DNA of 64,000 nucleotides from JACCZX01 sp038216465 (GCA_038216465.1 JBBQQC010000001.1:62001-126000), one strand, 5' to 3'. Positions 8,240-17,330 are shown, counted from the first letter of the stretch. The notes: generated by a model not told the origin, from the letters alone. Made by a program: numbers and translations.

Positions 8240-8743
8240 TTAGAGCGGCAACGTCATGTTGCGCGCTTTTTCGTTTTGTGTAGCGCGATACTGCGCAAGT
8301 GCGGTCGCCAGGTCAGCGTCGTTCATCGACAGCATTTCAAGCGCAAACAACGCAGCGTTGGCAGCGCCCGCTTCTCCTATTGCGAATGTCGCCACCGGGA
8401 CGCCGCGCGGCATCTGCACGATCGACAGCAGTGAATCCTCGCCGCGCAAATACTTGGAAGGGATCGGCACGCCGAGCACTGGAATCAGCGTCTTCGACGC
8501 CAGCATGCCGGGCAGATGCGCAGCACCGCCGGCGCCCGCGATGATCGCCCTGAGCCCGCGCGCACGCGCTTCCTCGGCGTAGGCAAACATCTCGTCGGGC
8601 GTGCGATGCGCGGAGACGACGCGCGACTCGAATCGCACGCCAAACTCCTTCAGCACCTCGCACGCGTGCTGCATCACGTCCCAGTCGGACGTCGAGCCCA
8701 TCAGCACGCCGACCAGCGGCGCATACTGCCCGTCACGTTTCAT
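8240..8743 (-). CDS. purE: N5-carboxyaminoimidazole ribonucleotide mutase
   Basis: PurE converts N5-CAIR to CAIR in purine synthesis. The 167-residue product is a typical class I PurE. The phosphate-binding G-S-T-S-D-W-D lies near residues 16-22 and the S-A-H-R-T-P active-site loop near residues 44-49. A Gly/Ala-rich I-I-A-G-A-G-G-A-A-H-L-P-G segment follows. It starts 33 bp after the purC stop in the same direction, so purC-purE-purK are likely one transcript. Confidence 0.95.
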   Translation of the reverse strand: MKRDGQYAPLVGVLMGSTSDWDVMQHACEVLKEFGVRFESRVVSAHRTPDEMFAYAEEARARGLRAIIAGAGGAAHLPGMLASKTLIPVLGVPIPSKYLRGEDSLLSIVQMPRGVPVATFAIGEAGAANAALFALEMLSMNDADLATALAQYRATQNEKARNMTLPL

Positions 8744-8776
8744 GGGGTACCGCAGGCAAAGACGCGATTGTACGTA

Positions 8777-9679
8777 TCACCGCGCCGCATTCAACGACTT
8801 GCCGGTCAGCCGCAACAGGGCTTCGCGATATTTCGCGCCCGTCTTCTGAACAACCTCTGGCGGTAGATCCGGGGGCGGCGGTGTCTTGTCCCAATCCTGC
8901 GTTTCGAGCCAGTCGCGCACGAACTGCTTGTCGAACGAGGGCGGCGAAGATCCCTCTGCGTACTGGTCGGCCGGCCAGAAACGCGATGAGTCGGCGGTCA
9001 ACACTTCATCCATCAGTCGCAGACCGCCGCCGGCATCGACGCCGAACTCGAACTTGGTGTCGGCGATGATGATCCCGCGCGTGGCTGCGTAGTCCGACGC
9101 AGCGGCGTACAACGCGAGGCTGATAGAGCGCACGTGGAGCGCAAGCTCGGTGCCGACGACCTGCTGCACACGCTCGAACGAAATGTTCTCGTCGTGCGTC
9201 CCAAGCTCGGCCTTATTGGCCGGCGTAAAAATCGGCTGCGGAAGCTTGCCTGCCATCCTTAAACCGCGCGGCAATTCGATTCCGCACACACCGCCGCTGT
9301 GCTGATAGTCCTTCCAGCCTGACCCGATCAGATATCCGCGCACGACAGCTTCTATCGGCAACGGCGCAAGTTTCATCGCAACAACGGCACGGCCGCGGAC
9401 CTGACTCGCCTCGGCTTCACCAACAACCACCGTTTCCGCATCAATCCCCGTCAAATGATTCGGTGCGACGTGCGCCAGCTTCTCGAACCAGAAATTCGAC
9501 ATCGCGTTCAGCACCCTGCCCTTGTCGGGAATGGGCTGACGCATCACGACGTCGAACGCGGACAGCCGATCGGTCGTGACGATCAGCAGTTTGTCGTCGC
9601 CCACCGCGTAGCTGTCTCGAACCTTGCCGCGATAGACGAGCGGTAACGACTCGATGCTGGACTGCAAGAGTCCGCTCAC
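8777..9679 (-). CDS. purC: Phosphoribosylaminoimidazole-succinocarboxamide synthase (SAICAR synthetase)
   Basis: PurC joins CAIR and aspartate with ATP use. I chose the GTG at 9679, giving 300 residues that begin M-S-G-L-L-Q-S-S-I-E-S-L-P-L, which matches the beginning usual for betaproteobacterial PurC. The upstream start at 9739 would overlap dgkA by about 50 bp and add 20 atypical residues. Landmarks are Y-R-G-K-V-R-D-S-Y, T-D-R-L-S-A-F-D-V and the D-T-K-F-E-F-G segment near residue 205. It begins seven bases after the dgkA stop. Confidence 0.94.
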   Translation of the reverse strand: MSGLLQSSIESLPLVYRGKVRDSYAVGDDKLLIVTTDRLSAFDVVMRQPIPDKGRVLNAMSNFWFEKLAHVAPNHLTGIDAETVVVGEAEASQVRGRAVVAMKLAPLPIEAVVRGYLIGSGWKDYQHSGGVCGIELPRGLRMAGKLPQPIFTPANKAELGTHDENISFERVQQVVGTELALHVRSISLALYAAASDYAATRGIIIADTKFEFGVDAGGGLRLMDEVLTADSSRFWPADQYAEGSSPPSFDKQFVRDWLETQDWDKTPPPPDLPPEVVQKTGAKYREALLRLTGKSLNAAR

Positions 9680-9686
9680 GCGCGCC

Positions 9687-10103
9687 CTACCCTCGATAAA
9701 ACGCGGTTGCGATAACTGCAATCCAAGTACCACCGGCAAGCATCAGCGCCAGCATCACAGCCGCGCTGCCAACGTCTTTGGCTCGCTTGCCGAGCGGATT
9801 GATTTCCAGGCTGTCGCGATCAACCGCTGCTTCGATCGCGCTGTTGAGCAGCTCGACGATCAGCACCAGCATCATGACGCCGATCAGCAGAATCTTCTCC
9901 GCCAGCGGAACCGGCAGCACCAGCGCCACCGGCGTCAGCACGGCGGCCATCATGATCTCCTGGCGAAACGCGTCTTCGCCGGCCCACGCCGCGCGCAAAC
10001 CGTCCAGCGAATAATGAGTTGCGTCGACCACGCGGCGCAATCCACGCTTGCGCTTCTCAGCGGCGCGGTCAAGAACGATACGGCTAGCGGATGGTTCGGG
10101 CAT
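9687..10103 (-). CDS. dgkA: Diacylglycerol kinase, prokaryotic type
   Basis: DgkA phosphorylates diacylglycerol to phosphatidate in the inner membrane, recycling lipid from osmoregulated glucan or LPS modification. The ATG at 10103 gives 138 residues, a normal length; the longer frame upstream is not supported. An amphipathic N-terminal helix is followed by three membrane helices. The catalytic segment E-L-L-N-S-A-I-E-A-A-V-D-R, with its metal-binding Glu and Asn, lies near residues 80-92. It is divergent from the carboxypeptidase gene with 81 bp between, and leads the purC block on the minus strand. Confidence 0.92.
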   Translation of the reverse strand: MPEPSASRIVLDRAAEKRKRGLRRVVDATHYSLDGLRAAWAGEDAFRQEIMMAAVLTPVALVLPVPLAEKILLIGVMMLVLIVELLNSAIEAAVDRDSLEINPLGKRAKDVGSAAVMLALMLAGGTWIAVIATAFYRG

Positions 10104-10184
10104 GGCGCGGGATGATACGGCCGCTCGGCCATTCGCAGAATGACGGCAAGTATCATCGTCCGGCTTTAACCTCATCGTTCGCCC

Positions 10185-11882
10185 ATGCCTGCCATCGACT
10201 ACTCGCGCTTTTATCGCTATGAAGAACTAATGGCGATCCTGCGCGGCTTCGCCGACGAGAATCAGGGTTTCGTTGCGCTGGAAACTATCGGAACGAGTCA
10301 CGAGAGGCGTGCGATTCCGGTCGTAACATTGACGAACCGTGCCACCGGCCCGGCGCTCGACAAGCCCGCGTACTGGGTCGACGGCAACATTCATTCGATT
10401 GAATTGACCGCTTCTAGCGCGTGTCTGTACTTCATCGACTGGCTGATCAAGGAGCGCACGAAGAATCCGGACGTTGCGCGAGCGCTCGACACGCGGGCGT
10501 TCTACGTCTGTCCACGCATCAATCCGGATGGCGCCGAATGGGCGATCGGCGAGAATCCGCGCTACGTCCGCTCGTCGACGCGCCGCTATCCGTTCGACGA
10601 GGATCCGGTCAGCGGGTTGATCGCCGAAGACATCGACGGCGACGGGCGCATTCTGCAAATCAGGATCGCCGATCCCAATGGCCCGTGGAAGAAACATCCG
10701 CAGCAGCCGAGCCTGCTGGTACGACGCGCACCGACCGACGCGCCCGGCGGTGAATACTTCCGCGTACTGGCGGAAGGCCACATCGAAAACTACGACGGAG
10801 TCAACGTTACCGTTGCGGGCGTAACCGGCAATGCACAGGGGCTGGACCTGAATCGCAACTTCCCCGCCAACTGGCGTCAGGAATTCGAACAACTTGGCGC
10901 CGGACCGTTTCCGACGTCGGAGCCCGAAGTGCGCGCGATTGTGGAATTCTTCACGTCGCATCCGAACATCTGCGGTGGAACCAGCATTCACACGTTTTCC
11001 GGCGTGCTGCTGCGGCCACTCGGGTCTGCGCCAGACGATCAACTTCCGGCTGAAGATCTGTGGACCTATCAGACCGTCGGCAAAAAGGGCGAGGAACTGA
11101 CCGGCTATCCAGCAATATCCATTTGGCACGAGTTTCAGTACATGCCGGGCGAATTCATCAGCGGCTCGTTCGACTGGATCTACGAGCATCTCGGAATGTT
11201 CACGTGGACGATTGAAATCTGGAACCCGAAGAAGGAAGCCGGCATCGAGAACAAGGAATGGATTCACTGGTTCCGCGACCATCCAATCGAAGACGATCTG
11301 AAGATGTTCGAATGGGCGCAGCGTGTCGCGCCAGGCGAAGGGCATATCGACTGGAAGCCATTTGATCATCCGCAACTTGGCAAGGTCGAGATCGGGGGTT
11401 GGAACCGGATGCATGTTTTTGCCAATCCGCCGCCGGCGTTGCGCGAGAAGGAGATCGCGCGCTTTCCGCAGTGGCTGCTGTGGCAGGCGCTGCTGTCCCC
11501 GAGGCTCGAGCTCGGGAACGTTGAAGTCACTGCGGCCGGACAAGGCGCGTGGCGTGTGCGTCTGATCGTGCAAAACAGCGGGTGGCTGCCGACCTACGTC
11601 ACCAAGATGGCGGTCAAGCGCAAGCTGCTGCGGGGCGTGCTGGCTGAAATCACACTTCCACAAGGTGCGGAGTTGCTGGCAGGCCGGCCCCGTGAAGAGC
11701 TCGATGAGCTCGAGGGATGGGCTTATCTGCACACCGGCATATCGTTCTGGCCGAACAAAAAAGTGACGGCAGATCGCGCGTATGTGGACTGGGTGGTCAA
11801 AGGCAACGCTGGTTCGACTTTGAAGATTGCCGTCTGGCACGAACGAGCGGGGCGCGTAGAGACGACGGTGGCTCTCGGCTAG
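10185..11882 (+). CDS. M14-family zinc carboxypeptidase
   Basis: The 565-residue product has the M14 zinc site: H70-x-x-E73 (in D-G-N-I-H-S-I-E) and a third ligand His269 (T-S-I-H-T-F-S-G). The substrate-binding D-L-N-R-N-F lies at about 221-226 and the catalytic Glu at 344 (T-W-T-I-E-I-W). It would remove C-terminal residues from peptides. I see no signal peptide, so it is probably cytoplasmic. A C-terminal beta-rich region (about 440-565) follows the catalytic domain. The gene stands alone; a TctC-like receptor gene follows after 82 bp. The peptide substrate is unknown. Confidence 0.88.
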   Translation: MPAIDYSRFYRYEELMAILRGFADENQGFVALETIGTSHERRAIPVVTLTNRATGPALDKPAYWVDGNIHSIELTASSACLYFIDWLIKERTKNPDVARALDTRAFYVCPRINPDGAEWAIGENPRYVRSSTRRYPFDEDPVSGLIAEDIDGDGRILQIRIADPNGPWKKHPQQPSLLVRRAPTDAPGGEYFRVLAEGHIENYDGVNVTVAGVTGNAQGLDLNRNFPANWRQEFEQLGAGPFPTSEPEVRAIVEFFTSHPNICGGTSIHTFSGVLLRPLGSAPDDQLPAEDLWTYQTVGKKGEELTGYPAISIWHEFQYMPGEFISGSFDWIYEHLGMFTWTIEIWNPKKEAGIENKEWIHWFRDHPIEDDLKMFEWAQRVAPGEGHIDWKPFDHPQLGKVEIGGWNRMHVFANPPPALREKEIARFPQWLLWQALLSPRLELGNVEVTAAGQGAWRVRLIVQNSGWLPTYVTKMAVKRKLLRGVLAEITLPQGAELLAGRPREELDELEGWAYLHTGISFWPNKKVTADRAYVDWVVKGNAGSTLKIAVWHERAGRVETTVALG

Positions 11883-11964
11883 AAAACACCAGAGTTTCTC
11901 CTCGGTTGTGCCGGCAACCGTGCATATACTCGCTCTGATAACAACACAACATCAGGAGACATAC

Positions 11965-12930
11965 ATGGATCGTCGCGCATTAATGATAGCCAGCGGCGCG
12001 CTCGCCGTGCTGCCCGCGAGTGCCGTGCGCGCGCAGGCGTTTCCTTCGCGTCCGATCACGCTGTATTGCGCATTCCCCGCCGGCGGGCCGACCGATCAGG
12101 TGTTGCGCGCCTTTGCGGAGTCAGCGTCGCATACGCTCGGGCAGCCGATCGTTGTCGATAGCAAGCCGGGCGCGGGCGGCACCGTGGCGCCGATCGCGCT
12201 GAAGAGCGCGAAGCCCGATGGTTACACGCTGTCACAGCTCGCGATCAGCGTGTTTCGCATTCCGCACATGCAGAAGACGCCGCAACTCGATCCCCTGCGC
12301 GACTTCACCTACATCATCAACATGACCGGCTATACGTTCGGCCTGGTCGTACCCGCGGGTGCGCCGTGGAAGACGTTGAAGGACTTCGTTGAAGACGCGA
12401 AGAAGAATCCCGGCAAGATCGACTACGGCTCGACCGGCACCGGTACCACGCCGCATTTGGCGATCGAGGAGTTTGCGGCGAAGGCAGGCATCAAGCTGAC
12501 GCACGTGCCGTTTAAGGGCAGCGCTGATTTGATGACGTCAATTCTCGGCGGTCACATTCAGGCGGCGAGCGACTCAACGGGCTGGGCACCGCACGTCGAG
12601 GCGGGCAAGCTGCGGCTGCTGGCGACGTACGGATCGAAGCGCACAAAAAAATGGCCCGACGTTCCGACGCTGTCCGAGCTCGGCTACGACACGGTGTCCG
12701 ACTCGCCGTTCGGCATCGGCGGGCCGCCCGGGATGGATCCGGCAGTCGTGAAGACGCTGCACGATGCGTTCCGCAAGACACTCGAAGATCCGAAAGTGAT
12801 CGCGATACTCGACCGCTTCGACCAGTCGGTGATCTACATGGGCTCTGAGGAGTACACCAAATACGCGCGGCAGATGCTCGAAGCCGAGCGCGGGACGATC
12901 GATCGGTTAGGGCTGCGGGGGACGATGTAG
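11965..12930 (+). CDS. Tripartite tricarboxylate transporter substrate-binding protein (TctC/Bug family)
   Basis: The ATG at 11965 follows an AGGAGA ribosome site and yields 321 residues with a signal peptide ending near A-V-R-A-Q. The mature protein shows the Bug-family blocks: P-S-R-P-I-T-L near the N terminus, F-P-A-G-G-P-T-D and K-P-G-A-G-G-T-V, then Y-G-S-T-G-T-G-T-T-P-H and H-V-P-F-K-G-S. These receptors bind carboxylates or related small molecules in the periplasm and are greatly expanded in Burkholderiales. No TctA or TctB membrane partner is adjacent, as is common for orphan Bug receptors, so the ligand and the transporter served are unknown. The gene is followed directly by large inverted repeats. 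Confidence 0.92.
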   Translation: MDRRALMIASGALAVLPASAVRAQAFPSRPITLYCAFPAGGPTDQVLRAFAESASHTLGQPIVVDSKPGAGGTVAPIALKSAKPDGYTLSQLAISVFRIPHMQKTPQLDPLRDFTYIINMTGYTFGLVVPAGAPWKTLKDFVEDAKKNPGKIDYGSTGTGTTPHLAIEEFAAKAGIKLTHVPFKGSADLMTSILGGHIQAASDSTGWAPHVEAGKLRLLATYGSKRTKKWPDVPTLSELGYDTVSDSPFGIGGPPGMDPAVVKTLHDAFRKTLEDPKVIAILDRFDQSVIYMGSEEYTKYARQMLEAERGTIDRLGLRGTM

Positions 12931-12940
12931 CAGCATCGCA

Positions 12941-13120
12941 GCGCGCAAGCGTTGGGCGGAGCTGACCTGCCTGGGCGTCGGGCTAAAGTGCCAACCCTGC
13001 GGTATCACAACGCCGGCGCAAAAAAAATGGCTAAAGCGTTTTTTGCTTAACGGCCCCGGCGTTGCTCCGTTCCTCGGGCAACGCCCCGAAGGCAGGACAA
13101 CTCCGCCCAACACTTGCGCG
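12941..13120. repeat. Inverted-repeat element A (hairpin with ~30-bp arms and shared core)
   Basis: The outer arms at 12941-12971 and 13091-13120 match as inverted repeats at about 27 of 30 positions. They enclose a core of about 103 bp (12976-13078). That core recurs in inverted orientation at 13223-13326 inside element B, including a 16-base block ending in a T-run (13029-13044) and a 14-base block (13064-13077). The element starts just after the tctC-like stop. There is no transposase and no convincing protein. It resembles a miniature mobile or REP-like palindromic unit. The 452 bp between 12931 and 13382 holds only elements A and B. Confidence 0.75.
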
Positions 13121-13174
13121 TGAGACAGTCTCACTTGGGGCGGTGAAAGAAAAAGACATCTCGCACGACGCTAC

Positions 13175-13359
13175 GTCGCGACAGCAGCGGCTGGCGCAGA
13201 TGCGCCGCCTTTGAGTCGTCGTCCGAGGAACGGAGCAGGCGCCGGGCAGTCGGCGAAAAAACGCTTTAGCCTTTTTTTGCCGCGGCGCTTGCGAGTACCG
13301 CAGTGGTTGGCACGAAGTGCCCGACGACGTAGGCGGCGCAGCTGCGCCAGCCGCTGCTG
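13175..13359. repeat. Inverted-repeat element B (hairpin with ~29-bp arms, core inverted relative to A)
   Basis: The arms at 13182-13210 and 13331-13359 match as inverted repeats at 28 of 29 positions and can be extended outward a few bases. The arm sequence differs from that of element A, while the enclosed core (13223-13326) is the reverse complement of the element A core with moderate divergence. The arms therefore evolve or exchange separately from the core. The element ends 24 bp beyond the fba stop on the minus strand, so it may also serve as a 3' structure for the fba transcript. Confidence 0.75.
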
Positions 13360-13382
13360 CACGACTAAACCACCGAAGTCTT

Positions 13383-14447
13383 TTAATGAACGTGCTGCGA
13401 CAGCGCCCCGGTCGTGTACTTGTGCGCGATCGTCGTTAGCGGCATCGGATGAATTCCACTCGCCTGCCCCTCGCAGCCGAACTGCACGTAGCGCTGCTTG
13501 CAGATCTCCTTGGCCGCCGTGCGCGCCGGCTTCAGATAGTCGCGCGGATCAAAGTGGCTGGGATTTTCGTGCAGGAACTTACGGATCGCGGCGGTCATCG
13601 CCAAACGAATGTCGGTGTCGATGTTGATCTTGCGCACCCCGTGCTTGATCGCTTCCTGGATTTCCTCGACCGGCACGCCGTAGGTTTCCTTCATTTCGCC
13701 ACCGTAGTCCCGGATGACGGCCAACAAATCCTGTGGCACCGACGATGAGCCGTGCATCACCAGATGAGTATTCGGGATGCGGCGGTGAATCTCCTTGATA
13801 CGGTCGATCGCGAGAATGTCGCCGGTCGGTTTGCGCGTGAATTTGTAGGCGCCGTGGCTGGTGCCGATTGCAATCGCGAGCGCATCGAGCTGCGTTTTCT
13901 GGACGAAGTCGGCGGCCTGATCGGGATCGGTGAGCAGCATCTCCTTCGTCATCGTGATCTCGGCGCCGTGACCGTCTTCCTTGTCGCCGCGCATCGTTTC
14001 GAGCGAGCCGAGGCAGCCGAGCTCGCCTTCGACGCTGACGCCCTGCGCGTGCGCCATGTCGACCACTTTCTTGGTCACTTGCCAGTTGTAGTCGTAGTCC
14101 GCGACCGTCTTTCCGTCTTCGCGTAGCGAACCGTCCATCATCACTGACGAAAAACCGAGCTTAATCGCGCCTTCGCACACCGCGGGCGACTGGCCGTGGT
14201 CCTGGTGCATTGCAACCGGCAGCGCCGGATACGTTTCGAGCGCCGCCTGGATCAGGTGCTTGAGGAATATTTCACCCGCGTACTTCCGTGCACCGGCGGA
14301 GGCCTGCATGATGACCGGCGCGTTGACTTCCTGTGCCGCCTCCATGATCGCCTGCACCTGCTCGAGATTGTTGACGTTGAACGCCGGTACGCCGTAACCG
14401 TTTTCGGCCGCGTGATCCAACAGTTGTCGCAGTGATACCAACGCCAT
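13383..14447 (-). CDS. fba: Class II fructose-bisphosphate aldolase
   Basis: This aldolase interconverts fructose-1,6-bisphosphate with dihydroxyacetone phosphate and glyceraldehyde-3-phosphate. The 354-residue product starts M-A-L-V-S-L-R-Q-L-L-D-H-A. It has the zinc-binding A-M-H-Q-D-H-G-Q-S near residue 84, the V-S-V-E-G-E-L-G segment and later His and Gly loops (V-M-H-G-S-S-S-V). The form and length are those of the betaproteobacterial class II enzyme. It is the last gene of a pgk-pyk-S41 protease-fba run, 31 bp after the protease stop. Confidence 0.95.
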   Translation of the reverse strand: MALVSLRQLLDHAAENGYGVPAFNVNNLEQVQAIMEAAQEVNAPVIMQASAGARKYAGEIFLKHLIQAALETYPALPVAMHQDHGQSPAVCEGAIKLGFSSVMMDGSLREDGKTVADYDYNWQVTKKVVDMAHAQGVSVEGELGCLGSLETMRGDKEDGHGAEITMTKEMLLTDPDQAADFVQKTQLDALAIAIGTSHGAYKFTRKPTGDILAIDRIKEIHRRIPNTHLVMHGSSSVPQDLLAVIRDYGGEMKETYGVPVEEIQEAIKHGVRKINIDTDIRLAMTAAIRKFLHENPSHFDPRDYLKPARTAAKEICKQRYVQFGCEGQASGIHPMPLTTIAHKYTTGALSQHVH

Positions 14448-14478
14448 GACGATTCTCCTTACGTACTAGACAGATCTT

Positions 14479-15888
14479 CTACTGCAGCGAAGTATTCAGC
14501 AACACGCGATCAAGCAGCGCTTTTTCGGCCTCTTCGAGAGCCCGATCGCGACCGGCGCGCAAGTCGTTCACCGTCGGCGGCGCGTAAATGGTCGGCGTCA
14601 GCGGCTCGCCCTCCATGCGCCGACCGTACGCTGAGCGGAATCCGGTTTCGGACACGCGTACGCCACCTTCGCCGGGCAACACGTACTCGGCGCGCACCGC
14701 AACCACGCAACCGCACGTCGACTCGCCAACGATCAGAGCATCGCGCTGTTCGAGCAGCGCAGTTGCGGTCAATTCTGACGCGCTGCCTGAGCGGCGGTCG
14801 GTCAACACGGCGATCGGCTTCAGAAACGGAGCCTCTGCGGGCATGATGCGAAGCTCGCGGGCGCTTTGATCGCTGCCGCGCCGAAATAGTTGCGTCAGCA
14901 CCAGCCGCGGCTCCGGCAGAAACTGCCGCACCAGCCACATGAACTGACTGAAGTCGCCGCCGCCGTTGCCGCGCAGATCGAGTACCAGAGCGCGGGCGTC
15001 CGCCACGCGTCGCAACGCCTGCTCGACATCACCGCGATTGCGCGCTGAAAATCGATTCAGCTTCACCACCGCGATACCGGCTTCGGAAACATACGACGTC
15101 ACCGCCGGCGGCCTGATCAGTTGTTCCGGCATCAGCGTCAGCGTGATCGGTTGATCGCCCGCACGCTGCAGAGTCATTACCTGAGCGCGCGGCACTGCAT
15201 CGGGCATGCGCTGCAATGCGCGCCGCACCGCGCGCAGTTGTGCGAAGCGGACCGCTTCATCCTCACCAGTCGGCTCGGCTTCCGCCGACGTGACGTCGGC
15301 GGCTGTCAGCGGCAAAGCACGCGCTGCGCGCAAGAATGCTGTGTCGAACTGATGGTCGTCGATGGCGACGATCACATCGCCTCTGCGTACACCGGCACGC
15401 GCAGCCGGCGAATCGGAATCGACGTCGATCACCAGCAATTGATCTTCTATAACCGAGAGCGCGATTCCCGATGCCAGCGTCGCGAAGCGCCGATTGTCGG
15501 CGCTTTCGCGCGGCGTCACGACGCGTGTATGAGAATCCTTCAGCTCGCGCATCATGGCTTTCAGCGCCAGGTACATCTCGGCGTCGCTCTTAGCCGCGAT
15601 CACCGGGCCGCGATATTTTTCGCGCACTGCGTGCCAGTCGACGCCGTTGAGCGCTGGGTCGTAGTGGCGCTCCGCCACGATCTGCCACGCACGCTGCTGC
15701 ACTTCGAGCCGCTGCTCGGCGGTCGCGAACTCGGCACTCAGCTCATGTTGCAACGAACGCGCCGTGTACTCCGACAATCCAGCCGCCGGGCCGCCGGCGG
15801 GCCGCACGGCAAGAGAAGCACCGGCGCCGGACGCAGTAAACAGCGCCGCCGCGAAGGCAATGAACCGGATGACTGACACGCACTTCAT
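14479..15888 (-). CDS. S41-family (C-terminal processing-like) peptidase with PDZ domain; catalytic Lys replaced by Cys
   Basis: The ATG at 15888 lies two bases after the pyk stop, with an AGGA site in the pyk tail, and gives 469 residues. The signal peptide is about residues 1-24. A helical N-terminal part is followed by a PDZ domain (about 140-255) and an S41 core with D-L-R-G-N-G-G-G (304-311). The probable nucleophile is Ser369 in G-S-A-S-E. In Tsp/CtpA proteins the catalytic Lys lies 25 residues after the Ser; here that place is Cys394 (T-C-G-C). Activity would need another base, or the family uses a different dyad. It would act in the periplasm, but its place inside a glycolytic operon is unexplained. 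Confidence 0.82.
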   Translation of the reverse strand: MKCVSVIRFIAFAAALFTASGAGASLAVRPAGGPAAGLSEYTARSLQHELSAEFATAEQRLEVQQRAWQIVAERHYDPALNGVDWHAVREKYRGPVIAAKSDAEMYLALKAMMRELKDSHTRVVTPRESADNRRFATLASGIALSVIEDQLLVIDVDSDSPAARAGVRRGDVIVAIDDHQFDTAFLRAARALPLTAADVTSAEAEPTGEDEAVRFAQLRAVRRALQRMPDAVPRAQVMTLQRAGDQPITLTLMPEQLIRPPAVTSYVSEAGIAVVKLNRFSARNRGDVEQALRRVADARALVLDLRGNGGGDFSQFMWLVRQFLPEPRLVLTQLFRRGSDQSARELRIMPAEAPFLKPIAVLTDRRSGSASELTATALLEQRDALIVGESTCGCVVAVRAEYVLPGEGGVRVSETGFRSAYGRRMEGEPLTPTIYAPPTVNDLRAGRDRALEEAEKALLDRVLLNTSLQ

Positions 15889-15890
15889 TC

Positions 15891-17327
15891 CTACAACCGC
15901 TCGCCGACGCGAACAATCTTCAATGCGTTGGTGCCGCCGGGCTGGCCCATCGGCTCGCCGACGGTCAGCACGATCAGATCGCCGCGCTTGACCAATTGCT
16001 TGTCGAGCAGCAGCCGCTCGGCCGCGGCAAGCGACTCGTCGCGGTCGGTGTGCAGCTCGAAGTGAAGCGGCCGTACGTTGCGGTACAACGCGAGCCTCCG
16101 CGCGGTCGATACGTTGCGCGTCAACGCAAAGATCGGCACGTCGATATCGTGTCGGCTCATCCACAGCGCGGTCGAGCCTGAATCGGTCAGCGCGCAGATG
16201 GCGGCCACGCGCAGGTGAAACGCGGTGAACAGGGCGCCGTACGCGATCGATTGATCGACACGGTTAAACGTCTGGTTGACGAACTGCAGATCAAGCTCGA
16301 CCTGCTCCGACTTGTCGGCCTCCTGCACGATCGACGCCATCGTCTCGACGACCTCAACCGGATACTTGCCGGACGCGGTCTCCGCCGACAACATCACCGC
16401 GTCCGTGCCGTCGAGCACTGCGTTGGCGACGTCGCTGACTTCCGCGCGCGTCGGCACCGCGTTGTAGATCATCGACTCCATCATCTGCGTCGCGGTGATC
16501 GCGAGCTTGTTCGCCTCGCGCGCCATCCTGATCATGCGCTTCTGCAGCGCCGGCACCGCGGCATTGCCGACCTCAACTGCCAGATCGCCGCGCGCCACCA
16601 TGATGCCATCCGATGCGTCGAGGATTTCGCGCAGCATCGGAATCGCCTCGGCGCGCTCGATCTTCGCGATGATCTGCGGCTTGACGCCGTGCTTCTCGCC
16701 CGCGATTGACGCCAGCTGACGCGCCATCTCGACATCGGTTCGGCTCTTGACGAACGAGATTGCGACATAGTCGGCGCCGCATTGCATTGCGGTATCGATA
16801 TCGCGCACATCCTTGCCGGTCAGCGCAGGGGCAGACAAACCGCCGCCCAGTTTGTTGATTCCCTTGTTGTTGGACAGCTCGCCGCCGATGCGCACTAGCG
16901 TATGAATCTCGCTGCCGGCGACACGCTCAACGTCGAGCACGATCAGGCCGTCGTTCAGCAGCAGCGTGTCGCCTGACTTCACTTCACGCGCCAAATCCTT
17001 GTAGTCCAGGCCGACGCGATCTTCGGTGCCCGGTTCGGTGCTGGCGTCGAGCACGAATTTCTTGCCCGCGCGCAGCGTGGTTTTGCCGGCCTCGAATTTT
17101 CCGACCCGGATTTTCGGGCCCTGCAGATCCGCCATGATCGCAATGTCACGCCCGATCTTTGCTGCCGTATCGCGGACAAGTTGTGCCCGTGCCAGGTGAT
17201 CTTCCGCGAGCCCATGCGAAAAATTGAAGCGCACGACATCGACTCCGGCGACCAGCATGCGCTCGAGTACCAGCGCTTCGCTCGAAGCGGGTCCCAACGT
17301 TGCGACTATTTTGGTGCTTCGTTGCAT
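15891..17327 (-). CDS. pyk: Pyruvate kinase
   Basis: Pyruvate kinase makes pyruvate and ATP from phosphoenolpyruvate. The 478-residue product has the N-terminal M-Q-R-S-T-K-I-V-A-T-L-G-P, the P-K-I-R-V-G strand near residue 70, the catalytic-Lys region A-I-S-F-V-K-S-R-T-D-V near residue 195 and the T-A-T-Q-M-M-E-S-M signature near residue 280. A C-terminal allosteric domain follows. The gene starts three bases after pgk and ends two bases before the S41 protease, so the cluster is tightly coupled. Confidence 0.96.
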   Translation of the reverse strand: MQRSTKIVATLGPASSEALVLERMLVAGVDVVRFNFSHGLAEDHLARAQLVRDTAAKIGRDIAIMADLQGPKIRVGKFEAGKTTLRAGKKFVLDASTEPGTEDRVGLDYKDLAREVKSGDTLLLNDGLIVLDVERVAGSEIHTLVRIGGELSNNKGINKLGGGLSAPALTGKDVRDIDTAMQCGADYVAISFVKSRTDVEMARQLASIAGEKHGVKPQIIAKIERAEAIPMLREILDASDGIMVARGDLAVEVGNAAVPALQKRMIRMAREANKLAITATQMMESMIYNAVPTRAEVSDVANAVLDGTDAVMLSAETASGKYPVEVVETMASIVQEADKSEQVELDLQFVNQTFNRVDQSIAYGALFTAFHLRVAAICALTDSGSTALWMSRHDIDVPIFALTRNVSTARRLALYRNVRPLHFELHTDRDESLAAAERLLLDKQLVKRGDLIVLTVGEPMGQPGGTNALKIVRVGERL

Positions 17328-17330
17328 CAG

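Noticed and set aside
10227..11840. A 537-codon open frame on the minus strand
   Set aside because: It is antisense to the M14 carboxypeptidase, whose zinc and catalytic residues are all in the plus-strand frame. GC-rich DNA gives long shadow frames like this.
13211..13627. Arginine-rich plus-strand frame over element B and the fba end
   Set aside because: It runs through an inverted repeat and then antisense to fba. The peptide similarity with the frame in element A follows from the shared repeat core, not from a protein.
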